Assembly: GCF_002968015.1 (NCBI RefSeq)
Contig: NZ_PUIP01000006.1
Location: 124,001-188,000 of the forward strand
Length of the DNA: 64,000 nucleotides
Reading direction: 5' to 3'
Source: Massilia phosphatilytica
GTDB lineage: Bacteria; Pseudomonadota; Gammaproteobacteria; Burkholderiales; Burkholderiaceae_D
Translations under genes and position numbers: made by a program
Notes under the pieces: model-generated
Database searches by the model: none
Seen by the model: only the letters and a program-made list of their open reading frames with translations
Told to the model about the DNA's origin: nothing
Part shown: one piece after another, positions 1-8,210 of the stretch
Numbering within the stretch: position 1 is the first letter of the stretch
Layout of the letters: the number at the start of each line of letters is the position of its first letter

Positions 1-435
1 AATAATCCGGACTCGCGCCGGATGATCGTCTCCGCGTGGAACGTGGCCGACGTGCCGAAGATGAAGCTGCCCCCGTGCCACGCGCTGTTCCAGTTCTATG
101 TCGCGGACGGCAAGCTGTCGTGCCAGCTCTACCAGCGCAGCGCCGACATCTTCCTCGGCGTCCCGTTCAACATCGCGTCGTATGCACTGCTCACGCACAT
201 GATGGCGCAGCAGGCCGGCCTGGACGTCGGCGACTTCGTGTGGACGGGCGGCGACTGCCACCTGTATTCGAACCATATGGAACAGGTTGAACTGCAGCTG
301 TCGCGCGAGGAGCGCCCGCTGCCGAAGCTGGTCATCAACCGTAAGCCCGACTCGCTGTTCGATTATAAATTCGAGGACTTCGAGATCGTCGGCTACGATC
401 CCCATCCGGCCATCAAGGCGCCGGTCGCGGTGTAA
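1..435 (+). CDS. thyA: Thymidylate synthase, C-terminal part (5' end outside window)
   Basis: Methylates dUMP to dTMP with methylene-tetrahydrofolate, producing dihydrofolate in the cytoplasm. The frame is open from base 1, so the N-terminal part lies upstream of the window. The active-site cysteine lies in LPPCH (26th visible codon), followed by QFYV. The motifs [12 protein letters not shown] and [15 protein letters not shown] match the dUMP-binding half of E. coli ThyA almost word for word. The next gene, 14 bp downstream, is folA, which recycles the dihydrofolate made here; thyA-folA is a common pairing. Identity is secure; only the start is unseen. Confidence 0.97.
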   Translation, partial: NNPDSRRMIVSAWNVADVPKMKLPPCHALFQFYVADGKLSCQLYQRSADIFLGVPFNIASYALLTHMMAQQAGLDVGDFVWTGGDCHLYSNHMEQVELQLSREERPLPKLVINRKPDSLFDYKFEDFEIVGYDPHPAIKAPVAV

Positions 436-449
436 GCAAGGAGGTTCGC

Positions 450-938
450 ATGGCTCATCATCTGTCCCTCGTCGTCGCGATGGATGCCAACCGCGGCATC
501 GGCGTCGACAACAAGCTGCCCTGGCACCTGCCCGAGGACCTCGCGCACTTCAAGCGCGTGACCCTCGGCCATCCGATCATCATGGGCCGCAAGACGTTCG
601 AATCGATCGGCCGTCCGCTGCCGGGCCGCCGCAACATCGTCGTCACCCGCAACGGCGACTGGCGCCACGACGGCGTGGACGTCGTGCATTCGCTCGCCGA
701 CGCCGTCGCCCTCGTCGGCGCCGACTCGGCCAGCATCATCGGCGGCGCGCAGATCTTCGCGGAAGCCATGCACGTGGCCGACCGCCTGATCGTCACGCAC
801 ATCGACAAGGTCTACCGCTGCGACACGTTCTTCCCGGAGATCGACAGCGCGCAATGGGCGGCCGTGTCGAGCGAACCCCTGCATTCACCGACGGCCGGCG
901 TCGACTACGCCATCGTCACCTACGACAAAGTCAAGTAA
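450..938 (+). CDS. folA: Dihydrofolate reductase
   Basis: NADPH-dependent reduction of dihydrofolate to tetrahydrofolate, closing the cycle opened by the upstream thymidylate synthase. The 162 residues match the usual DHFR size. Visible motifs are the N-terminal LVVAMDANRGIG (Met20 loop region), LPWHLPEDLAHFK with the catalytic acidic residue near position 30, IIMGRKTFESIGRPLPGR for cofactor and folate binding, and IIGGAQIF. An AAGGAGG Shine-Dalgarno sits just upstream of the ATG, fixing the start. It is presumably cotranscribed with thyA. Confidence 0.97.
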   Translation: MAHHLSLVVAMDANRGIGVDNKLPWHLPEDLAHFKRVTLGHPIIMGRKTFESIGRPLPGRRNIVVTRNGDWRHDGVDVVHSLADAVALVGADSASIIGGAQIFAEAMHVADRLIVTHIDKVYRCDTFFPEIDSAQWAAVSSEPLHSPTAGVDYAIVTYDKVK

Positions 939-941
939 CCC

Positions 942-1556
942 ATGTCCGGACACGGTTTTCACGTACACGGACCGCACGATCACGCGGTCGAACACGCTGC
1001 CCAGCACGGCAGCGACTCCTTCTCCAACAACATCGCGGTGATGACGGCCATCCTGGCCACCGTCGGCGCATTGTTCGGCTACCTCGGCGGCGCCACGCAG
1101 AACGACGCGGCCCTCTTCAAGAACAACGCCGCCATCGCCAAGACGACGGCCGCGAATTCCTGGAACTACTACCAGGCCAAGTCGAACAAGCAGAACCTGG
1201 CCGAGCTGGCCACGAGCCTGCCGGGCGTGGATCCGCAGACCCAGGCGAAGTACAAGGGCGACGCCGCGCGCTACGAATCGGAAAAGGCGGGCATCAAGAA
1301 AGAGGCCGAGAAATACGAGGCCCAGTCCGACGAATGGAACGAGAAGTCGGAACGCGCGCTGCACACCCACCACCAGTGGGCGCTGGCGACGACGGCCGAA
1401 CAGATTGCGATCTCGCTGGCCGCCATTACCCTGCTGACACGCAGGCGCTGGCTGCTGTCGGTCACGTACGTCGTCGCGATCGTCGGCTTCGCGCTAGGCG
1501 CATTCGCGTGGCTCCACGTGGATCCGCTGGGTGCCCTGTTCGCCTCTGGCCACTGA
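942..1556 (+). CDS. DUF4337-like membrane protein
   Basis: A 204-residue protein starting 3 bp after folA, so probably in the same transcript. A His-rich N-terminus (HVHGPHDHAVEHAAQH) is followed by a hydrophobic helix at about residues 28-46. Then comes a long charged, Glu/Lys-rich stretch likely to form helices or a coiled coil (about 50-140), and two further hydrophobic helices near 146-166 and 170-192. This layout and the N-terminal segment resemble the DUF4337 family of proteobacterial membrane proteins, whose function is unknown to me. Its 3' end overlaps the convergent SRPBCC gene by 63 bp. Confidence 0.75.
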   Translation: MSGHGFHVHGPHDHAVEHAAQHGSDSFSNNIAVMTAILATVGALFGYLGGATQNDAALFKNNAAIAKTTAANSWNYYQAKSNKQNLAELATSLPGVDPQTQAKYKGDAARYESEKAGIKKEAEKYEAQSDEWNEKSERALHTHHQWALATTAEQIAISLAAITLLTRRRWLLSVTYVVAIVGFALGAFAWLHVDPLGALFASGH

Positions 1557-2015
1557 GCGGCGCTCACGGTAGTGCTTCTTCAGCATCGCATGACGATGGC
1601 GGAAGAAGCGCTCGATGCACCAGCCGACGATGGGACCCGCGAAGCGCGGCGTGAATTCCAGGCGGTCGACGACGTGCGTGCCGTCGGCGCCGGCCGTGAT
1701 GATGCGCTCGTGCCGCCAGCTCTTCATCGACAGCAGCGGCGACTGCTCGACGAAGCGGCGGCCCGGTTCCATCTCCGTGAACGTCAACCGCGACAGATCG
1801 ACCGGCACGACGCCGAACAGCAGGAACCGGCAGTTGCCCAGCGGCCTACCCAGCCCGCTGCCGTCGCGCGGGATATGCGTCATCCCCTTCGGGAAATCGA
1901 GCTTCAGGACCGGCCCCATCTCGGCCTCGACGCCTTCCACCGACGTGCTCCAGTCCCACAGCTCGGCGGGTGAACGGGGGACGCTGCTTTCCAACTGGAC
2001 GCGGACGGTGGACAT
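1494..2015 (-). CDS. SRPBCC (START-like fold) family protein
   Basis: 173 residues from the ATG at 2015, chosen because GAGG stands five bases upstream. An ATG 14 codons earlier exists but has no good ribosome site. The protein shows the SRPBCC pattern: an N-terminal strand (VRVQLESSVPRSPAELWDW), a central region LTFTEMEPGRRFVEQ, and a long C-terminal helix (PIVGWCIERFFRHRHAML). Such folds bind hydrophobic ligands or act as cyclases and hydrolases; no specific substrate can be read from the sequence. The last 21 or so codons lie antisense to the end of the DUF4337 gene and look like an unconstrained tail. Confidence 0.75.
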   Translation of the reverse strand: MSTVRVQLESSVPRSPAELWDWSTSVEGVEAEMGPVLKLDFPKGMTHIPRDGSGLGRPLGNCRFLLFGVVPVDLSRLTFTEMEPGRRFVEQSPLLSMKSWRHERIITAGADGTHVVDRLEFTPRFAGPIVGWCIERFFRHRHAMLKKHYRERRSVARGEQGTQRIHVEPRECA

Positions 2016-2281
2016 GATGACCTCGGCTACTAAAGGGAGGCTCAACTCTAAGCCCATGGCATAACCCCTTCCGTTAGTCCCTTAACGCAGCGCCCGTTCC
2101 GTCATCTCGTTTACACAAGAGTGCGCCACAATCTTCCCCGTATAGCTAACCTATTAAAAATTTTTGCACGGGACCCCGCGATTTCTGCGAAAATCCGCTT
2201 CTTCATTTTTCCGGTGCCGTGCCCGGCCACCATCCACTTCCCGGATGGCGGCGCGCACGGCGCTTCGCTTTGGAGCTGTCC
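2016..2281 (+). promoter_or_regulatory. Long upstream region of the decarboxylase gene
   Basis: About 265 bp separate the divergent SRPBCC gene from the decarboxylase. The stretch 2145-2215 is clearly AT-richer than its surroundings, as expected for a promoter, but I could not place a convincing -35/-10 pair. The ATG at 2282 is preceded by GGAG at seven bases. A regulatory leader is possible because this enzyme class is often controlled by acid or polyamines. I see no leader peptide that I would defend. Confidence 0.3.
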
Positions 2282-4537
2282 ATGAAATTTCGTTTCCCAA
2301 TCGTCATCATTGACGAGGATTTCCGTTCCGAGAACACCTCCGGTCTCGGCATTCGCGCGCTGGCCGCCGCGATGGAAAAAGAAGGCATGGAAGTGCTGGG
2401 GCTGACCAGCTATGGCGACCTGTCGCAGTTCGCCCAGCAGCAGTCGCGCGCTTCGGCCTTCGTGCTGTCGATCGACGACGAGGAATTCGGCGGCGGCACC
2501 ATCGAGGAGACCAATTTCGCACTCAGCGGCCTGCGCGCGTTCGTGCAGGAGATCCGCCACAAGAACTCGGACATCCCGATCTACATCTACGGCGAGACCC
2601 GCACGAGCCGCCACATCCCGAACGACATCCTGAAGGAGCTGCACGGCTTCATCCACATGTTCGAGGACACGCCGGAATTCGTCGCCCGCCACATCATCCG
2701 CGAAGCGAAAGCCTACCTGGACAGCCTGGCGCCGCCGTTCTTCCGCGCGCTCGTCAACTATGCCAACGACGGTTCCTATTCCTGGCACTGCCCCGGCCAC
2801 TCGGGCGGCGTCGCGTTCCTGAAGTCGCCGATCGGCCAGATGTTCCACCAGTTCTTCGGCGAGAACATGCTGCGCGCCGACGTCTGCAACGCCGTCGAGG
2901 AACTGGGCCAGCTGCTCGACCACACCGGCCCGGTCGCAAAATCCGAACGCAACGCCGCGCGCATCTACAACGCCGACCACTGCTACTTCGTCACGAACGG
3001 CACGTCGACGTCGAACAAGATGGTGTGGCACTCGACCGTGGCGCCGGGCGACATTGTCGTCGTCGACCGCAACTGCCACAAGTCGATCCTGCACTCGATC
3101 ATCATGTGCGGCGCGATCCCCGTGTTCCTGATGCCGACCCGGAACAACCTGGGCATCATCGGTCCGATCCCGCTGGAAGAATTCTCGCCGGAGTCGATCC
3201 GCAGGAAGATCGAAGCGAACCCGTTCGCGCGTGAAGCCAAGAACAAGAAGCCGCGCATCCTGACGATCACGCAATCGACCTACGACGGCGTCGTCTACAA
3301 CGTCGAGACGCTGCGCGAACTGCTGGACGGCGAGATCGACACGCTGCACTTCGACGAAGCCTGGCTGCCGCACGCGACGTTCCACGACTTCTACCGCAAC
3401 ATGCACGCGATCGGCCGCGACCGCCCGCGCGCGAAGCAGTCGATGATCTTCTCGACGCAGTCGACGCACAAGCTGCTCGCGGGCCTGTCGCAGGCCTCGC
3501 AGGTGCTCGTGCGCGAATCCGAGACCGTCGCCCTCGACCAGGACGCGTTCAACGAGGCCTACCTGATGCACACGTCGACGTCGCCGCAGTACTCGATCAT
3601 CGCGTCGTGCGACGTCGCCGCCGCGATGATGGAAGCGCCGGGCGGCACAGCGCTCGTCGAGGAATCGATCTACGAGGCACTGGACTTCCGCCGCGCGATG
3701 CAGAAGGTCGACGAGGACTACGGCGACGACTGGTGGTTCAAGGTCTGGGGCCCGCAGGTCACGAGCGAGGAAGGCATCGGCACGCAGGCCGACTGGATGA
3801 TCCACGCGGACGACGACTGGCACGGCTTCGGCAAGCTGGCCGAAGGCTTCAACATGCTCGACCCGATCAAGGCGACGGTCGTCACCCCGGGCCTGTCGCT
3901 GGACGGCTCGTTCGGCGCCTCCGGCATCCCGGCGTCGATCGTCACCAAGTACCTCGCCGAGCACGGCGTGATCATCGAGAAGTGCGGCCTGTACTCGTTC
4001 TTCATCATGTTCACGATCGGCATCACGAAAGGCCGCTGGAACACGCTCGTCACCGCCCTGCAGCAGTTCAAGGACGACTACGACCGCAACCAGCCGATGT
4101 GGCGCATCATGCCGGAGTTCACGGCCGCGAACCCGCGCTACGAATCGTGGGGCCTGCGCGACCTGTGCCAGCAGATCCACGATTTCTACAAATCGCGCGA
4201 CGTCGCCCGCCTGACGACCGAGATGTATTTGTCGGACATGATCCCGGCGATGAAGCCGTCGGACGCCTTCGCGAAGATGGCGCACCGCGAGATCGAGCGC
4301 GTGGCGATCGAGGACCTGGAAGGCCGCATCACCGCGATCCTGCTGACGCCGTACCCGCCGGGCATCCCGCTGCTGATCCCGGGCGAGCGCTTCAACAAGA
4401 CCATCGTCGACTACCTGCGCTTCGCGCGCGACTTCAATGAGCGGTTCCCGGGCTTCGAGACGGACGTGCATGGTCTCGTCAAGCGCGAGATCGACGGGAA
4501 GCTGGGCTACTTCGTGGATTGCGTCAGGCAGGACTGA
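2282..4537 (+). CDS. Arginine/lysine/ornithine decarboxylase (fold-type I, PLP)
   Basis: 751 residues, the size of the large inducible basic amino acid decarboxylases (AdiA, LdcI, SpeF types). Order of parts: an N-terminal response-regulator-like wing domain (MKFRFPIVIIDEDF onward, about 1-130), the PLP domain with the HCPGHSGG motif and the Schiff-base lysine at about residue 397 in STQSTHKLLAGL, and a C-terminal domain ending in VKREIDGKLGYFVDCV. It decarboxylates a basic amino acid to a polyamine or diamine, consuming protons. Which of Arg, Lys or Orn is the substrate cannot be decided by eye. An upstream in-frame ATG at 2219 is rejected because homologues begin at the MKFRFP methionine. 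No antiporter gene is adjacent, unlike the classical acid-resistance operons. Confidence 0.9.
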   Translation: MKFRFPIVIIDEDFRSENTSGLGIRALAAAMEKEGMEVLGLTSYGDLSQFAQQQSRASAFVLSIDDEEFGGGTIEETNFALSGLRAFVQEIRHKNSDIPIYIYGETRTSRHIPNDILKELHGFIHMFEDTPEFVARHIIREAKAYLDSLAPPFFRALVNYANDGSYSWHCPGHSGGVAFLKSPIGQMFHQFFGENMLRADVCNAVEELGQLLDHTGPVAKSERNAARIYNADHCYFVTNGTSTSNKMVWHSTVAPGDIVVVDRNCHKSILHSIIMCGAIPVFLMPTRNNLGIIGPIPLEEFSPESIRRKIEANPFAREAKNKKPRILTITQSTYDGVVYNVETLRELLDGEIDTLHFDEAWLPHATFHDFYRNMHAIGRDRPRAKQSMIFSTQSTHKLLAGLSQASQVLVRESETVALDQDAFNEAYLMHTSTSPQYSIIASCDVAAAMMEAPGGTALVEESIYEALDFRRAMQKVDEDYGDDWWFKVWGPQVTSEEGIGTQADWMIHADDDWHGFGKLAEGFNMLDPIKATVVTPGLSLDGSFGASGIPASIVTKYLAEHGVIIEKCGLYSFFIMFTIGITKGRWNTLVTALQQFKDDYDRNQPMWRIMPEFTAANPRYESWGLRDLCQQIHDFYKSRDVARLTTEMYLSDMIPAMKPSDAFAKMAHREIERVAIEDLEGRITAILLTPYPPGIPLLIPGERFNKTIVDYLRFARDFNERFPGFETDVHGLVKREIDGKLGYFVDCVRQD

Positions 4538-4543
4538 GTCCTT

Positions 4544-4567
4544 GCCCCGCGCTAAGGTGCGCGGGGC
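4544..4567. terminator. Probable terminator hairpin after the decarboxylase
   Basis: A perfect 9-bp GC stem (GCCCCGCGC / GCGCGGGGC) with loop TAAGGT lies seven bases after the stop codon. There is no T-run, so it may be a weak or Rho-assisted terminator. Confidence 0.5.
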
Positions 4568-4626
4568 CGGCGCGCGTCGGAGGATAATGAACGCCCAGTG
4601 TGTTCTTCTCCGACGCGAGGTTCGTC

Positions 4627-5361
4627 ATGCACCTGTCACTCCTGCGCACGACCGCCCTGGCGGCGTGCCTGCTCGGCTGCGGGCCGGCTCTGGCCCAGTC
4701 CGGCGCCGTGATCGACCTGACCGACGTGCGCCTCAGCATGGTTTCCACCATCGACGGCAGTCCCCTGCCCGTCACCTGGCGGCGCGCCACGTGGAATCTC
4801 AGCAATGAAGTCCGCGCCGGCGACCGCATCGACGCCCACCACGACGGCGAGGTCGATGTCGAGTACGGATCACGCTTGCCGACGCGGGCGACATCGCTGC
4901 TCGACAGCGGCAGCGCGACCGTCCGCATCGCGGGCATGTTCGACGACATCCACCTGGCCACCGCGTTCAGCGGCCCGACCTACGACGAGCACTGGGCCGA
5001 GGCCAACGCCGGCACGACCGCGGTACTCGACGTGCCGGGCCATGCGCGCCTGACCCTGAGCGGCCACCTGACGGTCGACGGCACGGGCGATCCGGACCGC
5101 GGGTTTGCGCGCTTCTCCACCCTGTTCGCGTTCCAGGGCCTCGTGACCGACAGTTTCGAACTGACCCGCGCGAACGACTTCGACGGCGATTTCACGATCG
5201 TCGCCGACAACACGGCGGACGGCAACATCGGCTTCTACCAGGTCACGACCCTGACGGCGTACGGCTACGCGCCGCCGTCGCCCGTGCCCGAACCGCCTGC
5301 GGCCGCCATGCTCGCGGCGGGCGTCCTGGTCGCCGGCTGGCGCTGGCGGCGGCGCCGATAA
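4627..5361 (+). CDS. PEP-CTERM sorted exported protein
   Basis: 244 residues. The ATG at 4627 is preferred over one nine codons earlier because GAGG precedes it and a clean signal peptide follows (TALAACLLGCGPALAQ). The C-terminus is a textbook PEP-CTERM sorting signal: PVPEPP, a hydrophobic helix (AAAMLAAGVLVAGW), then RWRRRR. Such proteins are cleaved by an exosortase and delivered to the outer surface, often with exopolysaccharide. The body has no domain I recognise; it looks beta-rich, with many Asp, Thr and Gly. The exosortase is not in this window. Confidence 0.85.
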   Translation: MHLSLLRTTALAACLLGCGPALAQSGAVIDLTDVRLSMVSTIDGSPLPVTWRRATWNLSNEVRAGDRIDAHHDGEVDVEYGSRLPTRATSLLDSGSATVRIAGMFDDIHLATAFSGPTYDEHWAEANAGTTAVLDVPGHARLTLSGHLTVDGTGDPDRGFARFSTLFAFQGLVTDSFELTRANDFDGDFTIVADNTADGNIGFYQVTTLTAYGYAPPSPVPEPPAAAMLAAGVLVAGWRWRRRR

Positions 5362-5362
5362 A

Positions 5363-5384
5363 AAAAGGGGCCGCAGCCCCTTTT
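5363..5384. terminator. Bidirectional terminator between the PEP-CTERM gene and dcd
   Basis: AAAAGGGGC, loop CGCA, then GCCCCTTTT: a strong stem with A/T tails on both sides, placed between two convergent genes, so it can serve both strands. Confidence 0.9.
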
Positions 5385-5388
5385 CGCT

Positions 5389-5955
5389 TTAAGTCTTCGG
5401 CAGCGTCACGCCGTGCTGCCCTTGGTACTTGCCGCCGCGGTCCTTGTAGGACGTCTCGCAGACCTCGTCGCTTTCGAAGAACAGCACCTGCGCGCAGCCT
5501 TCGCCCGCGTAGATCTTGGCCGGCAGCGGCGTCGTGTTCGAGAACTCCAGCGTCACATAGCCTTCCCATTCCGGCTCGAACGGCGTCACGTTGACGATGA
5601 TGCCGCAGCGCGCGTAGGTCGACTTGCCCAGGCAGACGGTCAGCACGTTCCTGGGGATCTTGAAATATTCGATCGTGCGGGCCAGCGCGAAGGAGTTCGG
5701 CGGGATGATGCACACGTCGCTCTTCACGTCGACGAAGGAATTCGAATCGAAGTTCTTCGGGTCGACGATGGTGCTGTTGATGTTCGTGAACACCTTGAAT
5801 TCGTCGGCGCAGCGGATGTCGTAGCCGTAGGAGGACGTGCCCCACGAAATGATCTTGCGGCCGTCCGTCTCGCGCACCTGTTTCGGCGAGAACGGTTCGA
5901 TCATGCCGTGTTCTTCCGCCATCCGGCGGATCCATTTGTCGCTCTTGATACTCAT
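5389..5955 (-). CDS. dcd: dCTP deaminase
   Basis: Deaminates dCTP to dUTP, feeding dUMP supply for thymidylate synthase (the start of thyA's pathway). From MSIKSDKW it has 188 residues, the normal Dcd length; a longer start at 5988 adds eleven residues absent from homologues. Key segments are SDKWIRRMA at the N-terminus, [12 protein letters not shown], the active-site stretch [10 protein letters not shown] with Ser and Arg, and [10 protein letters not shown] with the catalytic glutamate. It is convergent with the PEP-CTERM gene across a shared terminator. Confidence 0.95.
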   Translation of the reverse strand: MSIKSDKWIRRMAEEHGMIEPFSPKQVRETDGRKIISWGTSSYGYDIRCADEFKVFTNINSTIVDPKNFDSNSFVDVKSDVCIIPPNSFALARTIEYFKIPRNVLTVCLGKSTYARCGIIVNVTPFEPEWEGYVTLEFSNTTPLPAKIYAGEGCAQVLFFESDEVCETSYKDRGGKYQGQHGVTLPKT

Positions 5956-5998
5956 CGCTGGGGTCTTCTCTAAAAAGGGGAATAACAATCCCGCAATT

Positions 5999-6835
5999 TT
6001 ACGCGAAAAGCGCGGCAGGACGACCGGCCTTTTTTTGGTCGGCCTGCGCTAGCAGCCGAGCGATCATCTCGCGCGTCAACTGCGCCGTCAGTTCCGGCTT
6101 CTCCATCGGATACAGGTGCGTGCCTTCGATCGTGACGAGATTGTCGCCGACCAGCCGGCGCGTGCCGTCCAGGCCCGCCTGGCGCAGCTCCGTCGAATCC
6201 GTCCCCGCGATGAAGCCGACCGGCACGGGGAACGGCGCACGCAACACCCGGCCCATGTCGTGCGGCAGCGTGCTGTAGATTGCGGCTTCGACGTCGCGGT
6301 CGAAACGCAGTTGCACGCCTTGGGGGTGCGGTTTCAGGCCGTGGTCGAGGTAATCGTCGAGCGCACCCGGCGCCCACGCCTGGAACACGCGCTTGCCGAT
6401 GAAGTGCTCGAAGGCGGCCGAACGCGACGGCCACACGTTGCGCCGGCGCTGGGCCACGTTGCCGGGCGACAGACGCATGCGCAGTCCGAGCATCTTGGCG
6501 AAGCGCCACACCCACGCGCGCCAGCCCGCGACGACGGGCGAATCCAGCATTACGACACAGCGTACCAAGTCCGGCCGGCGGTGCGCCGCCAGCATGCCGA
6601 CGGCGCCGCCCAGCGAATGCCCGACGAGGATCACCGGCTGGCCGTACCCTTCCAGCTGGGCGATCAGCTCGTCGATCAGCGTGTGCCAGTTGTCGCCCAC
6701 GGGATAGCGCGGATCGTGGCCTAGCATGTCCGTCGTGCGCACGTCGAAATCGCGGCGCAGAATGTCCAGCAGGCGGCCGTACGAACCGGACGGGTAGCTG
6801 TTCCCGTGGGTGAAATGGAGTAATGGCTTGGACAT
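5999..6835 (-). CDS. Alpha/beta hydrolase
   Basis: 278 residues with the alpha/beta hydrolase order: [17 protein letters not shown] (HG oxyanion region) at the N-terminus, the nucleophile elbow VGHSLGG with Ser74, an acidic residue in [11 protein letters not shown] and a C-terminal His in [12 protein letters not shown]. It lacks a signal peptide and is probably cytoplasmic. The substrate (ester, lactone or other) cannot be told. It lies 43 bp upstream of dcd on the same strand and may be cotranscribed with it, but no functional link is evident. I see no clear ribosome site before the ATG at 6835. Confidence 0.85.
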   Translation of the reverse strand: MSKPLLHFTHGNSYPSGSYGRLLDILRRDFDVRTTDMLGHDPRYPVGDNWHTLIDELIAQLEGYGQPVILVGHSLGGAVGMLAAHRRPDLVRCVVMLDSPVVAGWRAWVWRFAKMLGLRMRLSPGNVAQRRRNVWPSRSAAFEHFIGKRVFQAWAPGALDDYLDHGLKPHPQGVQLRFDRDVEAAIYSTLPHDMGRVLRAPFPVPVGFIAGTDSTELRQAGLDGTRRLVGDNLVTIEGTHLYPMEKPELTAQLTREMIARLLAQADQKKAGRPAALFA

Positions 6836-6917
6836 CGGGAGTGGAAGACGCGACTGCGCGTAGTAAAGACAACTCCCATTGTAGTGTCATTATCTCCAAG
6901 TATTTAGAGGGAAACGC

Positions 6918-7385
6918 CTACGGCCGCTCGCCCGCATCGTGCCCGCGCATGCGGTGTTGGTGCAGCTGCTCGCGCTGTTCCGGCGTCAGCACGGCCAGGA
7001 CCTGCGCGTCGGTGCGTGCGCGCAGCAGCGCGTCGGCGGCGACGGCCTGGCCGAGATCCCGCGCCAGTGCGCCGGCCTTCGCCTCGTCGAATTTGTCGGC
7101 GCGACCCTGTTCACGCAAGGCCTCGTGCGCCTTGCGGATCGCCTTGTCCTGCTCGCGCCGCTGCGGCGCCTGGGCGTGCATGATGGCGAACAGCTTGTCC
7201 TGCTGCGATTCCGTCAGGTTCAGGCGATGCAGCGGCAGGTGGCCGAAGGGCATGTCCGGACCGGGCTCGCCACGGCCGTGGTGGCCGCCAGGTGGCGGCG
7301 CGTCCGGCTCAGCGGCGGCGAAGGCCGGAGTGGCGAGGCAGGCGGCAAGCAGCGCGGCGGCCGCGGAAAAACGTGTGAATGTCAT
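6918..7385 (-). CDS. Spy/CpxP-like periplasmic chaperone with LTxxQ motifs
   Basis: 155 residues from the ATG at 7385, picked because AAGG stands nine bases upstream; earlier in-frame ATGs at 7394 and 7418 have poorer sites. A signal peptide (MTFTRFSAAAALLAACLATPAFA) is followed by a Gly/Pro/His-rich linker (PPPGGHHGRGEPGPD). Then come two LTxxQ motifs, LNLTESQQ and LTPEQREQ, the hallmark of the CpxP/Spy family. E. coli Spy is an ATP-independent periplasmic chaperone, and CpxP also restrains CpxA. Here the gene is divergent from a CpxRA-like pair, with a perfect CpxR box between them, so it is probably both target and modulator of that system. Confidence 0.88.
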   Translation of the reverse strand: MTFTRFSAAAALLAACLATPAFAAAEPDAPPPGGHHGRGEPGPDMPFGHLPLHRLNLTESQQDKLFAIMHAQAPQRREQDKAIRKAHEALREQGRADKFDEAKAGALARDLGQAVAADALLRARTDAQVLAVLTPEQREQLHQHRMRGHDAGERP

Positions 7386-7432
7386 GTCGGTCATCCTTTT
7401 TTTGTTCGGAGACGCCATTCTCGGTTGCCTCG

Positions 7433-7461
7433 ATGTTAAGGAGTGTTATCACCGTGTAAAA
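7433..7461 (-). promoter_or_regulatory. Predicted promoter of the spy/cpxP-like gene
   Basis: On the minus strand, -35 TTTTAC (7461-7456) and -10 TAACAT (7438-7433) are separated by exactly 17 bases. The -35 overlaps one half of the CpxR box, a position suited to regulator contact with RNA polymerase. Confidence 0.5.
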
Positions 7462-7470
7462 CCGCGTAAA
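7456..7470. promoter_or_regulatory. CpxR box, perfect consensus
   Basis: GTAAA, five bases (ACCGC), GTAAA: identical to the E. coli CpxR recognition consensus GTAAA-N5-GTAAA. It lies in the divergent promoter region between the Spy-like chaperone and the CpxR-like regulator, which argues for autoregulation plus target control. Confidence 0.75.
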
Positions 7471-7521
7471 GAGCCACCGGCCCACGTGGCCGCCACAGCT
7501 GCCCTGCGCTAAGATGCGAGC

Positions 7522-8208
7522 ATGAACCAAGTCCTGCTTATCGACGACGACACCGAACTGGTCGGCATGTTTGCCGAATACCTGGAACAGGAAGGCTTTC
7601 GCGTCGCCTGCGCCCACGACGGCGAGACGGGTGCGCGCGAAGCCTTGAGCGGCCAGTACGCCATCGCCATCCTCGACGTGATGATGCCCCGCATGAACGG
7701 CATCGAAACGCTGCGCCGCATCCGCGCCGCCAGCCGCATGCCGATCCTGATGCTGACGGGGCGCGGCGACGACGCCGACCGCATTCTCGGCCTCGAACTG
7801 GGCGCCGACGATTACGTCACGAAGCCCTGCACGCCGCGCGAACTGACGGCACGCGTGCGCGCCATCCTGCGCCGCACGCAAAGCTCGCCCAACGACGGCC
7901 CCGGCATCACGCTCACCGTCGGCAAGCTGACGATGCTGCCGGAGCAGCGCCGCGCCACGTGGGATGGCCAGCCGCTGGAACTCACCAGCACCGAATTCAA
8001 CCTGCTCGAAGTCCTCGCCCGCAACGCCGGCCGCCCGGTCAGCAAGAACGACCTGTCCGAACAGGGCCTGGGCCGCCCGCTGGCCCGCTTCGACCGCAAC
8101 ATCGACGTGCACCTGTCGAGCCTGCGCCACAAACTGGGCACCCTGGCCGACGGGCGCTCCTGCCTGCAGACCGTCTACCGTCTCGGCTACCAGCTGATCC
8201 GCGAGTAG
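7522..8208 (+). CDS. cpxR: CpxR-like OmpR-family response regulator
   Basis: 228 residues: an N-terminal receiver domain with the acidic pocket LLIDDDTE, phospho-acceptor Asp52 in AILDVMMP, and Lys101 in YVTKPCTP; then an OmpR-type winged helix from about 135 (LTSTEFNLLEVLARN ... DRNIDVHLSSLRHKLG). DNA-binding transcription factor paired with the kinase starting two bases after its stop. The ATG follows a TAAGAT -10-like element by only six bases and has no good Shine-Dalgarno, so the mRNA may be leaderless. The Cpx assignment rests on the Spy/CpxP-like neighbour, the CpxR box and the kinase type. Confidence 0.88.
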   Translation: MNQVLLIDDDTELVGMFAEYLEQEGFRVACAHDGETGAREALSGQYAIAILDVMMPRMNGIETLRRIRAASRMPILMLTGRGDDADRILGLELGADDYVTKPCTPRELTARVRAILRRTQSSPNDGPGITLTVGKLTMLPEQRRATWDGQPLELTSTEFNLLEVLARNAGRPVSKNDLSEQGLGRPLARFDRNIDVHLSSLRHKLGTLADGRSCLQTVYRLGYQLIRE

Positions 8209-8210
8209 CG

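Noticed and set aside
2111..4471. A 786-codon frame antisense to the decarboxylase
   Set aside because: Same shadow effect; the decarboxylase has all family motifs on the plus strand.
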